The notes under the pieces are model-generated. The model was not told the origin of the DNA. It made no database searches and was given only the letters and a program-made list of their open reading frames with translations. This document shows, piece by piece, positions 1 to 8,745 of a stretch of DNA of 64,000 bases (position 1 is its first letter; each line of letters begins with the position of its first letter). The stretch comes from Pseudoalteromonas rubra (GTDB lineage Bacteria > Pseudomonadota > Gammaproteobacteria > Enterobacterales > Alteromonadaceae): the NCBI RefSeq assembly GCF_000238295.3, contig NZ_AHCD03000035.1:744001-808000 (forward strand), in the 5' to 3' direction. The translations under genes and the position numbers were made by a program.

Positions 1-1033
1 GCAACTGCGCGGGATCCGTTTCTATCACACCATCGATCATGCCTTCTAATTCGGCTTTGAATACAGCGATTGGCGTGCGCAGTTCATGAGAAATATCGGC
101 GATCCACTGCTGTCTGGCTTGCTGGTTTTCTCGCAAGGTCTCGGACAGGATGTTCAGATCCCGGGCGAGCATGCCCAACTCGTCGTTACTGTCCGTGTTT
201 AGAGTGCTTTGATAATCACCGCTTGCCAGGTTTTGTGCTGCACGCCGCAATGCCAGCACAGGGGCAACCAGATAATGACTAAATGGAATGGCCAATAAGC
301 TCGACGCAATCAAAGCGGTGATAGCGATGTACATAAACCAATTTTTTTGACGCTCGGCAAATAAGCTATCGAACCGGTTGCTAACCACCAGGCCGTCCTC
401 AAGCCCTACATACCCAAGCAAAGGCGCATCGGCCTTGTCAGACTGATGAACAGGGACCCAAAGAGTGGTTCTGGTTGTTGTAAGTGAGCCAATCACTTGC
501 TCTCCGGCCGCATTTTTATACACCAGACGACCGCCCATACTATCTGAGCGCCCTCTGGGGGGTCTGCGCTTTTGATGAGGATGGGCACCGCGCTCGCCTC
601 TGGGTGGGCGATCAGCGTCGGGCTTTGGACGCCTGTCGGTTTGATACTCCTCCTTAGGGCCCTGCTCATTACGCATGCCACGACCATCCCGACCCGGTTC
701 AGATCTGCGCGGCCGCTGCATGGAGGGACTGTCGTAACTGTCATAAGAAGGAGTCGCAGCGGGCGAAGTGGCACTTCGCCCGTTTCCTCGAAGTTCGCTT
801 ACCAGCTGATGCCAGGCCGGATGGCGAGTAAACACCCAATCCTCGCCATAACGTGCGTAATTATCGCGAATAGAAGGCATTAATGCGACCAAGCGGGCAC
901 GGCTATTTTGCTGAATATAGTCCTGGAAGCTCTTTTCGAAAGCAGTCTGATTAGCAAAGTAGATCGCCATGATCAATACGGTGTTGACCAACAGCAAAAT
1001 AGCCAGCAGCTTGTGCCGTATTGTCAGTTTCAT
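1..1033 (-). CDS. Sensor histidine kinase (BaeS-like), 3'-truncated by window edge
   Basis: Membrane sensor kinase of a two-component system; the reading frame stays open to base 1, so the ATPase domain lies outside the window. It starts at an ATG at 1033 (MKLTIRHKLLAIL), followed by a first membrane segment, a periplasmic sensor region, a second membrane segment (about residues 218-240), a HAMP-like linker, and the phosphoacceptor box WIADISHELRTP, whose His would take the phosphate. The periplasmic part carries an unusual stretch of about 80 residues rich in Arg, Pro, Gly, Asp and Ser (bases about 530-780). The partner response regulator is not in the window; it may lie beyond the left edge. 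Signal unknown. Kinase identity is certain, BaeS-type subfamily likely. Confidence 0.85.
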   Translation of the reverse strand, partial: MKLTIRHKLLAILLLVNTVLIMAIYFANQTAFEKSFQDYIQQNSRARLVALMPSIRDNYARYGEDWVFTRHPAWHQLVSELRGNGRSATSPAATPSYDSYDSPSMQRPRRSEPGRDGRGMRNEQGPKEEYQTDRRPKPDADRPPRGERGAHPHQKRRPPRGRSDSMGGRLVYKNAAGEQVIGSLTTTRTTLWVPVHQSDKADAPLLGYVGLEDGLVVSNRFDSLFAERQKNWFMYIAITALIASSLLAIPFSHYLVAPVLALRRAAQNLASGDYQSTLNTDSNDELGMLARDLNILSETLRENQQARQQWIADISHELRTPIAVFKAELEGMIDGVIETDPAQL

Positions 1034-1387
1034 GATGTAGCTACCCCTGTGAACGGAATTCAAAACATGGAATACCAATTGTACTTAATACCAGGTCAAT
1101 TTGAAGGAGCAAATATGACGCTAACGGTGTTAAAGAATTCTTATTTAGAACAACTAAATAGCAAAATTTTTGGCTACTTATCGATCCGCTTTTCTCGCCT
1201 CAAAATAGAACTTTTAATTAAGCCAATTGGTATAAGACCCGATGCTAGTCAGTATGTAAGGTTAATGTGCAAATAGTGTGGAAGTAGTGACAAAATTTAC
1301 CAAAGCAGGAACACGCTCATGCAACTGCTCAGTGTGAGTGGCCCGCCAAAAGTCAGGCGAGCCGGGTTTCTAACTCAAGTAGGATGA
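1034..1387. other. Intergenic region between PilZ gene and sensor kinase
   Basis: About 350 bases without a supported gene. It should hold the kinase promoter. An imperfect GC-rich inverted repeat (CGCC/GGCG around 1340-1365) could end transcription from the PilZ gene, but it lacks a clear T-run. Nothing else recognisable. Confidence 0.4.
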
Positions 1388-1681
1388 CTAATTAAACTGC
1401 ACAATTTCCAGGCCAAGCATGTAGCCCTCGCCTTCGCTGTTATTACCACACCGGATGACTTTAACATGCGCGTTGAGCGGTGGAACTGATCCGCCGTGGC
1501 TGTCAATAAACACATCCAGCATTTCATTGATCTCCAGGGGTTCCTCAACAATGATTGATAATCCCGTGGCACTTAAGTCGTGGCAGGTACCGTGCAGTTT
1601 ATGCCCCGAGGACAACACGGTTAACTGTGCCTGGGTATTGACCATCATGCGCATAAAGCGCCGTTTATCCTCATGTATCAT
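1388..1681 (-). CDS. PilZ domain protein (c-di-GMP receptor)
   Basis: A 97-residue stand-alone PilZ protein. It shows the two c-di-GMP-binding signatures: an Arg-rich start (DKRRFMRM, RxxxR-like) and DLSATG (D/NxSxxG) about 30 residues later, followed by a beta-barrel-like sequence ending LGLEIVQF. PilZ proteins bind cyclic di-GMP and change motility, polysaccharide or surface behaviour through a partner. I chose the ATG at 1681 because GGAG lies six bases upstream; a GTG at 1693 would add four residues and lacks a better site. It lies 3' of a receiver-only regulator on the same strand, only about 40 bases away, so the two may be co-transcribed. Cytosolic. Confidence 0.85.
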   Translation of the reverse strand: MIHEDKRRFMRMMVNTQAQLTVLSSGHKLHGTCHDLSATGLSIIVEEPLEINEMLDVFIDSHGGSVPPLNAHVKVIRCGNNSEGEGYMLGLEIVQFN

Positions 1682-1723
1682 GGCGTGCTCCACTCTTTGT
1701 TATCATTGCTTGCCTGCAAAAAA

Positions 1724-2101
1724 TTACCTTGGAATAATTTGCACCATATTTTTTATTTTCTCTGATAAGGATTGCATGGAAAAGGGCTTAACCACATAGG
1801 CATCACAGCCGGCATCAAAGCCCGCCTGCTTCTCCTGCTCCGACTCCAGGCCCGACACCATGAGTACCGGAATATCACGAGTTTCCGGCGTATTTTTCAA
1901 CATTCGACAGGTATCATACCCATCCAGCCCAGGCATACACACATCGAGCAGGATCACATCTGGTGGATCGGCAATCGCGTTCGACAGGCAGCTCTTCCCC
2001 GATTCAGCATAGCTAAATTTAAATGCGTCTGACAAAGCCATTGAAAGCATCTCAAAATTGAAATACTCGTCGTCAACCACTAGCACATGCGGCGTTTTCA
2101 T
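1724..2101 (-). CDS. Single-domain response regulator (CheY-like receiver)
   Basis: A receiver domain of about 125 residues with no output domain. Hallmarks are the acidic pair in LVVDDE, the phosphoacceptor Asp in VILLDVCMPGLDG, the switch Ser in VLMVSG and the Lys in YVVKPF. Such proteins pass phosphate to or from a kinase and act by binding partners. The start is uncertain: ATG at 2101 fits the receiver fold (MKTPHVLVVDDE) and follows AGGGGAG; ATG at 2122 is possible; a TTG at 2152 has a well-spaced AGAGGA and would add 17 residues. It stands just upstream of the PilZ gene, suggesting a small signalling unit. Confidence 0.85.
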   Translation of the reverse strand: MKTPHVLVVDDEYFNFEMLSMALSDAFKFSYAESGKSCLSNAIADPPDVILLDVCMPGLDGYDTCRMLKNTPETRDIPVLMVSGLESEQEKQAGFDAGCDAYVVKPFSMQSLSEKIKNMVQIIPR

Positions 2102-2209
2102 CCTGCTCCCCTGTGTGGACATAGTCAATGCCGCTTCCTTTTCACAATCCAAAAATAGTTTCCTCTTAATAAGGTAATTGCCCTAATGCAAATTGCAAGT
2201 CAAAACACA

Positions 2210-5200
2210 CTATTCGATCTCATTTAACGCATTGGTGATCCGTTTTGCTGAAATCGGATACGGTGTTCCTAGTGTTTGAGCAAACAATGACACCCGAAGT
2301 TCCTGTTGCATCCAGAAAATCTCATCGAGTGCTGTCGGCATCGGGATCCCTTTCGGCTGTTTGTTACACTTATCGGCATAGGCAGACGCCACTTTTTCAA
2401 GCTCCAGAACACATAACCGGTCCCGGTTAGGGTCAACAGGCAGCTTCTCCAGACGCTTTTCAATGGCTTTCATATAACGCAGCAAATCCGCCAGCTTATG
2501 TGCCCCATGCTGACTAACGAATCCTTTAAAAATCAGGCTTTCAAGCTGAGATTTAATATCACCATGCGCCGTGATCATGGTCAAATCCACACGTCCCTTC
2601 ATGCGCTTATTGATACCATGTGCAATGCTCAGCACCTGCTCAACCGCAGACGCGATTTCCACCACTTTATCGCCGAGTTCAGCCCGGACATGTTCTTTGG
2701 CCTGTTCAAAGTCCTGTTCAGAACGAATCGCACTATAGTCACCCAGCAAGGCATCAATGCCCGCCGCGGTACAATCATCGATTAAATCGTTAATCTTACC
2801 GAACGGATTAAAGTAAAGTCCCAGTTTGGCTTTGTTGGGCAAATGCTGCTGTAAATACTTCACCGGCGAGGGCACATTCAGCATCACCAGTCGGCGTAAA
2901 CCAAGACGATGTGCCTGCTGCGCCTTCAGAGGGTGATCAAACAAGCTGATTGATGTACTTTGCTTGTTGTCCACCAGAGCAGGGAATGCTTTGATCTCAT
3001 ACCCTCCCTGCTTTTTAGTGTATTCACTGGGCAAGTCACCAAACGACCACTCGGTGAGCCCTTCCTGCTCTATGCCCTTTTCGGCAACCTTAGACAGCGT
3101 TTGTGTTACTTTGCCTTGTAACTTGGCTTTGAGCACATCCAGATCATAGCCATGAGCAATGACCTTATTATGTTCATCCAGTACCTGAAACTGCATTTTT
3201 AAGTGAGATTCCAGTGCGCCTAAATCAAACGCTTGTGCGTCAACCTTAACACCCGTCATACGCAATAGACGATTAGCCAACGCTTCCAGAAAGCCCCCTT
3301 GCATCGGCTCAATCGCAGCCAGCACTGCATCAGCATAGTTAGGTGCAGGAACAAAATTACGCCGCAGGCTTTTTGGCAGGCTCTTAATCAATGAACAGAT
3401 CAATTCATGGCGCAGTGCCGGAATATGCCAGTCAAAGCCCTCAGAGGCGACCTGGTTGAGCAACGGCAAGGGTATATTCACCGTTACACCATCCACCGGC
3501 TGACCCGGTTCAAAGTGGTAGCTCAATGGCAACATCAGGTTACCCTGCTGCCATACATCGGGATAATCTAACGCCGTAATATGCGACGCTTCATGTTGCA
3601 TCAAGGCATCCCGATCCATGTGTAAAAATCGTTTATCGGCTTTTTTCTTGTCTTTCCACCAGTGATTGAACGCAGCACGGTTATTAACATCAGCCGGGAT
3701 CCGTTCTTCATAAAAGGCCTGCATCATATGCTCATCAACCAGAATATCTCGGCGACGGGCTTTGTTTTCCAGATCCTGAATGTCTTCAATCAAGGCTTGA
3801 TTGTGCTGTAAAAAGGCTTCGTTCTGCCCCAATTGCTGAGCAACCAGCGCTTCTTTGATAAATAATTCGCGACACAGTACAGGTTCAATCTGACTATACA
3901 CAGTGCGCTTTTTACCCACTATGATCAATCCGTATAGGGTTTGCTGCTCAAATGCGATGACACAGCCCTGTTTCTTTTCCCAGTGTGGTTCACTGTAACT
4001 GCGCTTAACCAGATGCTCCGCCAACGGTGCCACCCAGTTCACATCAATCTTGGCATTAATACGGGCGTACAGTTTACTGGTTTCCACCAATTCGGCTGCC
4101 ATCACCCATTTAGGGCTCTTTTTAAACAGGCCTGACCCCGGGAAAATATGGAACTGGCTATTACGAGCGCCCTTGTAAAATTTCTTCTCGTCTTTTTGAC
4201 CAATGTGACTCAGCATCCCGCTCAATAATGCCTGGTGAATGGCCTCGAAGCTCGCCTCATTACCAGACGCCTTTAATCCCATCTCAGTGCAGACTGTGGT
4301 TAGCTGGTAAACAATGTCCTGCCACTCTCTCACCCGCATATAGGCCAAAAAGTCCTTCTGACACTGCTTTCTGAACTGGCCACGACTCAGCGCCTCTTGC
4401 TGCTCTTCCAGATACTGCCACAGATTAAGAAACGCCATGAAATCTGAGTCCGCATCTTCGAACCGACCATGCTTTTCATCCGCTGCGCCCCGTTTTTCCT
4501 GCGGTCGCTCTCTGGGATCCTGGATAGACAAAGCGGCTGCAATGATGATCACTTCACGCAGCGCACCTAAAGGCGCGGCAGCCAGCACCATACGCGCAAG
4601 GCGAGGATCGATTGGCAAACGGCTTAGTTTACGGCCGGTCTGAGTCAATGAGGTTTGTTCACGTCTGGCTGCAGGTTTAACCGCCCCCAGCTCTTCGAGC
4701 AAACTGACACCATCTGTGATGTTGCGGTTGTCTGGTGCCTGAACAAACGGGAAACGCTTGATGTCACCCAGACCCAGCGCCAGCATTTGCAAAATAACCG
4801 ATGCCAGGTTAGTGCGCAGAATTTCGGGGTCGGTAAATTCAGGACGACCCAGGAAATCTTCCTCTGAATAGAGACGGATACACACACCCGCAGCAACCCG
4901 CCCACATCGACCCATACGCTGATTTGCGCTGGCCTGAGAGACAGCTTCAATAGGCAGTCTCTGTACTTTGGTTCGGTAACTATAGCGGCTGATCCGCGCC
5001 GTGCCCGGGTCGATGACGTAACGGATCCCGGGTACCGTCAGAGAGGTTTCTGCAACGTTGGTTGAGAGAACAATACGGCGGTGACTATGCGCGGCAAAGA
5101 TACGATTCTGCTCTGCATTCGACAAGCGAGCATACAAAGGTAATATCTCAACCCCTTTGAGATTACGCTTGCTCAATGCGTCCGCGGTGTCGCGGATTTC

Positions 5201-6094
5201 CCGCTCACCATTCATAAAGATAAGAATATCACCGGGACCCTCAGCGCATAGCTCATCAACAGCATCAAAAATGCCCTGTAATTGATCGTTTTCAGCTTCG
5301 CTTTCATCCCCACTGGCATCAATCACCGGTCGGTAACGCACTTCTACCGGATAAGTACGGCCCGAGACTTCAATGATGGGGGCATTATTAAAGTGTTTTG
5401 AAAAACGCTCCGGATCTATCGTTGCTGAAGTAATGATCACTTTCAGATCGGGGCGTTTAGGCAGCAGGTTTTTCAGGTAACCGAGAATAAAGTCAATGTT
5501 CAGACTGCGCTCGTGCGCTTCATCGATAATAATTGTGTCGTACTGATTCAGATATCTGTCTTGCTGGATCTCAGCCAGCAAAATACCATCGGTCATCAGC
5601 TTGATGTAACTTTTGTCAGAAACCTGATCGCTAAAGCGGATCTTAAAACCCACTTCCTGACCAAGCTCACAATTAAGCTCTTCAGCTATACGGTTGGACA
5701 CGCTGCGTGCAGCCAGACGACGTGGCTGAGTGTGGCCTATATAACCATCAACGCCACGACCCAGCTCCAGACAAATTTTAGGCAGCTGAGTGGTTTTACC
5801 TGAACCAGTTTCACCCGCCACTATGACGACCTGGTTTTCAGCAATGGCTTTTTTAATATCGTCTTTTTTCTGACTTACAGGCAGTGCTTCGGGGTATTGC
5901 ACACTAGGCAGGCCAGCCAGACGCTTTACTCTAAGCGTTTGGCTGTGCGCTATATCATGCGTTATCTGAGTGATTACCTTTTGCTGTTTCGCTTCGTCTT
6001 TTATTTTTTTGACGCCCTGAAGACGCTTTTTAAAGAGAAACTGATCCTTTTTGAGGCAATCCGCTATGTTCGAATACAACGACTGCAAATCCAC
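2210..6094 (-). CDS. hrpA: ATP-dependent RNA helicase HrpA
   Basis: Large DEAH-box 3'-5' RNA helicase of about 1294 residues, close to the roughly 1300 of E. coli HrpA, which acts on translating or stalled ribosomes and mRNA processing. Visible motifs: Walker A GETGSGKTT (about residues 94-102), DEAH (about 191), SAT, QRMGRCGR (motif VI), then the HA2/OB-fold region and the long HrpA-specific C-terminal domain. I prefer a GTG start at 6094 (protein begins DLQSLYSNIADCLKK) because AAGG sits about nine bases before it and it matches where the family begins; a TTG at 6139 would add 15 residues that look unrelated. Cytosolic, probably single-gene transcript. Confidence 0.93.
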   Translation of the reverse strand: MDLQSLYSNIADCLKKDQFLFKKRLQGVKKIKDEAKQQKVITQITHDIAHSQTLRVKRLAGLPSVQYPEALPVSQKKDDIKKAIAENQVVIVAGETGSGKTTQLPKICLELGRGVDGYIGHTQPRRLAARSVSNRIAEELNCELGQEVGFKIRFSDQVSDKSYIKLMTDGILLAEIQQDRYLNQYDTIIIDEAHERSLNIDFILGYLKNLLPKRPDLKVIITSATIDPERFSKHFNNAPIIEVSGRTYPVEVRYRPVIDASGDESEAENDQLQGIFDAVDELCAEGPGDILIFMNGEREIRDTADALSKRNLKGVEILPLYARLSNAEQNRIFAAHSHRRIVLSTNVAETSLTVPGIRYVIDPGTARISRYSYRTKVQRLPIEAVSQASANQRMGRCGRVAAGVCIRLYSEEDFLGRPEFTDPEILRTNLASVILQMLALGLGDIKRFPFVQAPDNRNITDGVSLLEELGAVKPAARREQTSLTQTGRKLSRLPIDPRLARMVLAAAPLGALREVIIIAAALSIQDPRERPQEKRGAADEKHGRFEDADSDFMAFLNLWQYLEEQQEALSRGQFRKQCQKDFLAYMRVREWQDIVYQLTTVCTEMGLKASGNEASFEAIHQALLSGMLSHIGQKDEKKFYKGARNSQFHIFPGSGLFKKSPKWVMAAELVETSKLYARINAKIDVNWVAPLAEHLVKRSYSEPHWEKKQGCVIAFEQQTLYGLIIVGKKRTVYSQIEPVLCRELFIKEALVAQQLGQNEAFLQHNQALIEDIQDLENKARRRDILVDEHMMQAFYEERIPADVNNRAAFNHWWKDKKKADKRFLHMDRDALMQHEASHITALDYPDVWQQGNLMLPLSYHFEPGQPVDGVTVNIPLPLLNQVASEGFDWHIPALRHELICSLIKSLPKSLRRNFVPAPNYADAVLAAIEPMQGGFLEALANRLLRMTGVKVDAQAFDLGALESHLKMQFQVLDEHNKVIAHGYDLDVLKAKLQGKVTQTLSKVAEKGIEQEGLTEWSFGDLPSEYTKKQGGYEIKAFPALVDNKQSTSISLFDHPLKAQQAHRLGLRRLVMLNVPSPVKYLQQHLPNKAKLGLYFNPFGKINDLIDDCTAAGIDALLGDYSAIRSEQDFEQAKEHVRAELGDKVVEIASAVEQVLSIAHGINKRMKGRVDLTMITAHGDIKSQLESLIFKGFVSQHGAHKLADLLRYMKAIEKRLEKLPVDPNRDRLCVLELEKVASAYADKCNKQPKGIPMPTALDEIFWMQQELRVSLFAQTLGTPYPISAKRITNALNEIE

Positions 6095-6258
6095 TACACG
6101 ACACCTTGTTACTGAGAAAATCGTCGCGTAGTCTAGCAAAAAGCATGAGTACAGCCCAGTCCCTTTGACAGGGGCTGCGTACTAAATACCGACAGGCAGG
6201 CACAACCTGGTAAACTATATGGGACACGCTTGCCGGTATACTGAGGCCTGATCAGCGC

Positions 6259-6687
6259 TTAAACAAAGCGATTACCCGACTCATAGGTATCGTGAAGGTG
6301 CTTATCAATCGCGTACAGTACATTAGTCCGGCTGATCACTCCTACCAAACGGCAGTCATCATCGCACACAGGGTATAATTTGGGTTTATCGGCAGTCATT
6401 CTGTCAGCCAGTTTCAAAATGCTGTCGTCCGGGCTAACACACAAAGGTTCGGTATTCATCACATCAGCCACAATACTGTGTGATTCGTTCTGATAAGTAG
6501 CTTCGAGCATAGTGCGAATACAGTCCTGTTCAGACAAAAATCCCACAACGTGTTGCATGTCATCAATCACGGGGCCTCCGGCCTGACCACTTTGTAGTAA
6601 CTTTTCCACTGCCGACTCGATGCGCATGTCCGCTTTAAAGGTAACCGGACGATGATTAAGATAGTCTGCTACTTTGACAGATTGCAT
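6259..6687 (-). CDS. CBS-pair domain protein
   Basis: A 142-residue protein made of two CBS motifs (VADYLNHRPVTFKADMRIES... and ADVMNTEPLCVSPDDSILK...). Stand-alone CBS pairs bind adenosyl nucleotides and act as energy or redox sensors for partner proteins; the partner here is unknown. Start ATG at 6687 has AGGGGA seven bases upstream. Ends in an FV-rich tail. No membrane segment. It is separated from hrpA by about 160 bases and reads on the same strand. Confidence 0.85.
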   Translation of the reverse strand: MQSVKVADYLNHRPVTFKADMRIESAVEKLLQSGQAGGPVIDDMQHVVGFLSEQDCIRTMLEATYQNESHSIVADVMNTEPLCVSPDDSILKLADRMTADKPKLYPVCDDDCRLVGVISRTNVLYAIDKHLHDTYESGNRFV

Positions 6688-6784
6688 ATTTCATTCCCCT
6701 AAAAAAACACCAGCTTCATATTAAATAGTAGCTGGCGTTACAAAAATTGCCCAAGTTTGCAGGCCTTAAGTACATTAATTAGGG

Positions 6785-7825
6785 TTACTTTGTGTCATCA
6801 AAAATACCGACATAGGTAGGTTGCGTGTTAGATTTGCTGGCGCGATACATTCCTTTGGTATTAAAAGGCATGCTGATATTGCCCTGGACATCTAAAATGA
6901 TCACTCCGCCGGTACCACCAGCCTCAAGCATTGGACCAAAAATAACATCCTGTCCCGCTTGTGCCACTGTTTTTCCCTGATACTGTACCCGGGCGCAGAT
7001 ATCCGCCGCGACGTTATAACGAATAAAATACTCACCATGTCCGGTCGCAGAGACCGCGCAAGAATCGTTATCCGCGAATGTACCTGCGCCTATGATCGGT
7101 GAGTCACCAATACGACCAAATCGTTTTGCCGTCATCCCGCCAGTAGAGGTGCCTGCCGCGAGGTTACCCTGTTTGTCCAGTGCCACAGCCCCAACAGTGC
7201 CCATTTTATATTGCTGAGGTAGCTGTTGATGTAAAGCCTGATAATCCTTAACCCCCTGCTCTGCTTGCTCCAATTTCTTTCGCGCTTTTTGCCATGCCTC
7301 ATAGCGATGAGGTGTATCAAAATAGTCCTTGTTGACGAACGCAACCCCCTCACGCTTTGCAAACTCTTGTGCACCTTCACCACTGAGCATCACGTGCACC
7401 GACTTCTCCATAACCGCTCTGGCTAACTCAATGGGGTTTTTTATCAGTGTCACACCGGAAATTGCGCCAGCCTGGCGATCCCGACCATCCATAATCGACG
7501 CATCCAGCTCATGCGTGCCGTCATAGGTATATACCGCGCCTTTTCCGGCGTTAAAGAATGGGGAGTTTTCCAGCACCTTAATTGCGGTCGTAATTGCATC
7601 CAGGCTCTCGCCGCCTTTTTCCAAAACCGCATATCCTTGCTCAACGGCTGATTGCAAAGTTTGCCGGTAAGCTTGCTCCTGCTCTGACGTAAATTTGGCG
7701 CGCTCAATTGTGCCTGCACCACCATGGATTGCGATAGCAATCGGTGATTGAGCTGGGGCTGAAAAAACGGGGGATGCTGTGCTTAATGCAGCAAGCAAAG
7801 ATGAAGTAAGTAATAAACGGCGCAT
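6785..7825 (-). CDS. Exported isoaspartyl peptidase / L-asparaginase (Ntn hydrolase)
   Basis: Plant-type asparaginase family (EcAIII/IaaA-like), an N-terminal-nucleophile enzyme that cuts itself and then hydrolyses beta-aspartyl (isoAsp) peptides or asparagine. The ATG at 7825 follows AGGA with seven-base spacing and starts a signal peptide (MRRLLLTSSLLAALSTA...FSA). IHGGAGT opens the fold. Autocleavage is predicted between Gly209 and Thr210 in the GTVGAVALD motif, leaving Thr210 as nucleophile; GTSTGG and the GTFAD region complete the site. 346 residues, normal length. Related glycosylasparaginases release GlcNAc from Asn; its place beside a putative GlcNAc-regulated cluster is suggestive only, since a terminator separates them. 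Substrate undecided. Confidence 0.88.
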   Translation of the reverse strand: MRRLLLTSSLLAALSTASPVFSAPAQSPIAIAIHGGAGTIERAKFTSEQEQAYRQTLQSAVEQGYAVLEKGGESLDAITTAIKVLENSPFFNAGKGAVYTYDGTHELDASIMDGRDRQAGAISGVTLIKNPIELARAVMEKSVHVMLSGEGAQEFAKREGVAFVNKDYFDTPHRYEAWQKARKKLEQAEQGVKDYQALHQQLPQQYKMGTVGAVALDKQGNLAAGTSTGGMTAKRFGRIGDSPIIGAGTFADNDSCAVSATGHGEYFIRYNVAADICARVQYQGKTVAQAGQDVIFGPMLEAGGTGGVIILDVQGNISMPFNTKGMYRASKSNTQPTYVGIFDDTK

Positions 7826-7898
7826 GTCGAATTCCTGTTGTTCTTTTATTGTCGAACTAAGCTGCCGGATATAAATTCTGGTTGCAAAAAAAAGCGAT

Positions 7899-7923
7899 AA
7901 AAAAAGCGCCCTTAAGGCGCTTT
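7899..7923 (-). terminator. Rho-independent terminator after sapC-like gene
   Basis: Inverted repeat AAAGCGCC/GGCGCTTT (7903-7923, loop of five) followed on the minus strand by a run of T at 7905-7899. It lies 25 bases after the SapC stop and upstream of the asparaginase start, so it separates the two transcripts. Confidence 0.8.
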
Positions 7924-7948
7924 CTTGCAATTCATAGTCACGCGTGAC

Positions 7949-8659
7949 TTAGCTTGCCTGACGCTTTGCTTTCAGGCGTGCCAGACGGCCAACCTGATGT
8001 GTAGAAGTCAGGAAAGAGAAGATAGGTGCCAGGTAGCCACGCTTACGCAGCTCAAGGTAAGCTTCGTCGCTCAGTTCGTTCAGCTTACGCTCGTCTACCA
8101 GGTAGATACCGTTGATGTCTTTCTTTTCACCAGCGATTTCAACAGTCAGAGTCTGCTGTACCAGCAGGTCTTTCTCAGCCAGGTATTGTGTGAAAGCTTC
8201 AGTAACGCGAGAGAACTCGATGAAGTTAACCAGCGCTTCTTTACGACGCTCAAGGTACTCAGTTTCTTTGCCGTCTTCGAACAAAGCATTGCCTTCTTCT
8301 TCACCTACCAGCGGGCTCGCTTCATCAACCACGATGCCGTACTGATCTTGCTCTGGGTGTTTAACCAGACCAAATGGGTAACGAGATGCAGCCAGAGGTG
8401 CGATACCCGCAGTCCACTCGCCATCTTGTACAAACAGGTTTTCACCTGGCTCAAGACCAAATAAAGCAACTGCCTGATATTGACCGCTCTCTGTATTCTT
8501 AACAAATGCCATCGGGAATTCAGTTGCTACACGCGCAAACTCGTGTGCAACGACCGGGATCAAGTGCTGAGATTTTAAAAATTCTACATTGATGCCATTT
8601 TTTACTTTAGTGTTGGCATGTTTCTCGTTGTGTAAAGGCTGCACTTGTTGCTCCGCCAT
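7949..8659 (-). CDS. SapC family protein
   Basis: 236-residue protein of the SapC family (named after a Campylobacter S-layer-associated gene; true function unknown). In many TonB-receptor-rich bacteria SapC genes travel with a TonB-dependent receptor and a tryptophan-halogenase-like gene, exactly as here. The body shows the conserved PVVAHEF, FGLEPGENLFV and YPFGLV-type segments and a C-terminal basic end. Start ATG at 8659 has GGAG with seven-base spacing; an upstream ATG at 8680 lacks one. No signal peptide. Probably the last gene of the receptor-halogenase-SapC transcript. Confidence 0.88.
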   Translation of the reverse strand: MAEQQVQPLHNEKHANTKVKNGINVEFLKSQHLIPVVAHEFARVATEFPMAFVKNTESGQYQAVALFGLEPGENLFVQDGEWTAGIAPLAASRYPFGLVKHPEQDQYGIVVDEASPLVGEEEGNALFEDGKETEYLERRKEALVNFIEFSRVTEAFTQYLAEKDLLVQQTLTVEIAGEKKDINGIYLVDERKLNELSDEAYLELRKRGYLAPIFSFLTSTHQVGRLARLKAKRQAS

Positions 8660-8745
8660 AATACTGCTCCGTTTTATCATAAAGTTGTTATTTATATGCG
8701 TCCAAGGCTATAGCTTTTCAAGGTAAAAGAAAAGAAATATTGTGG

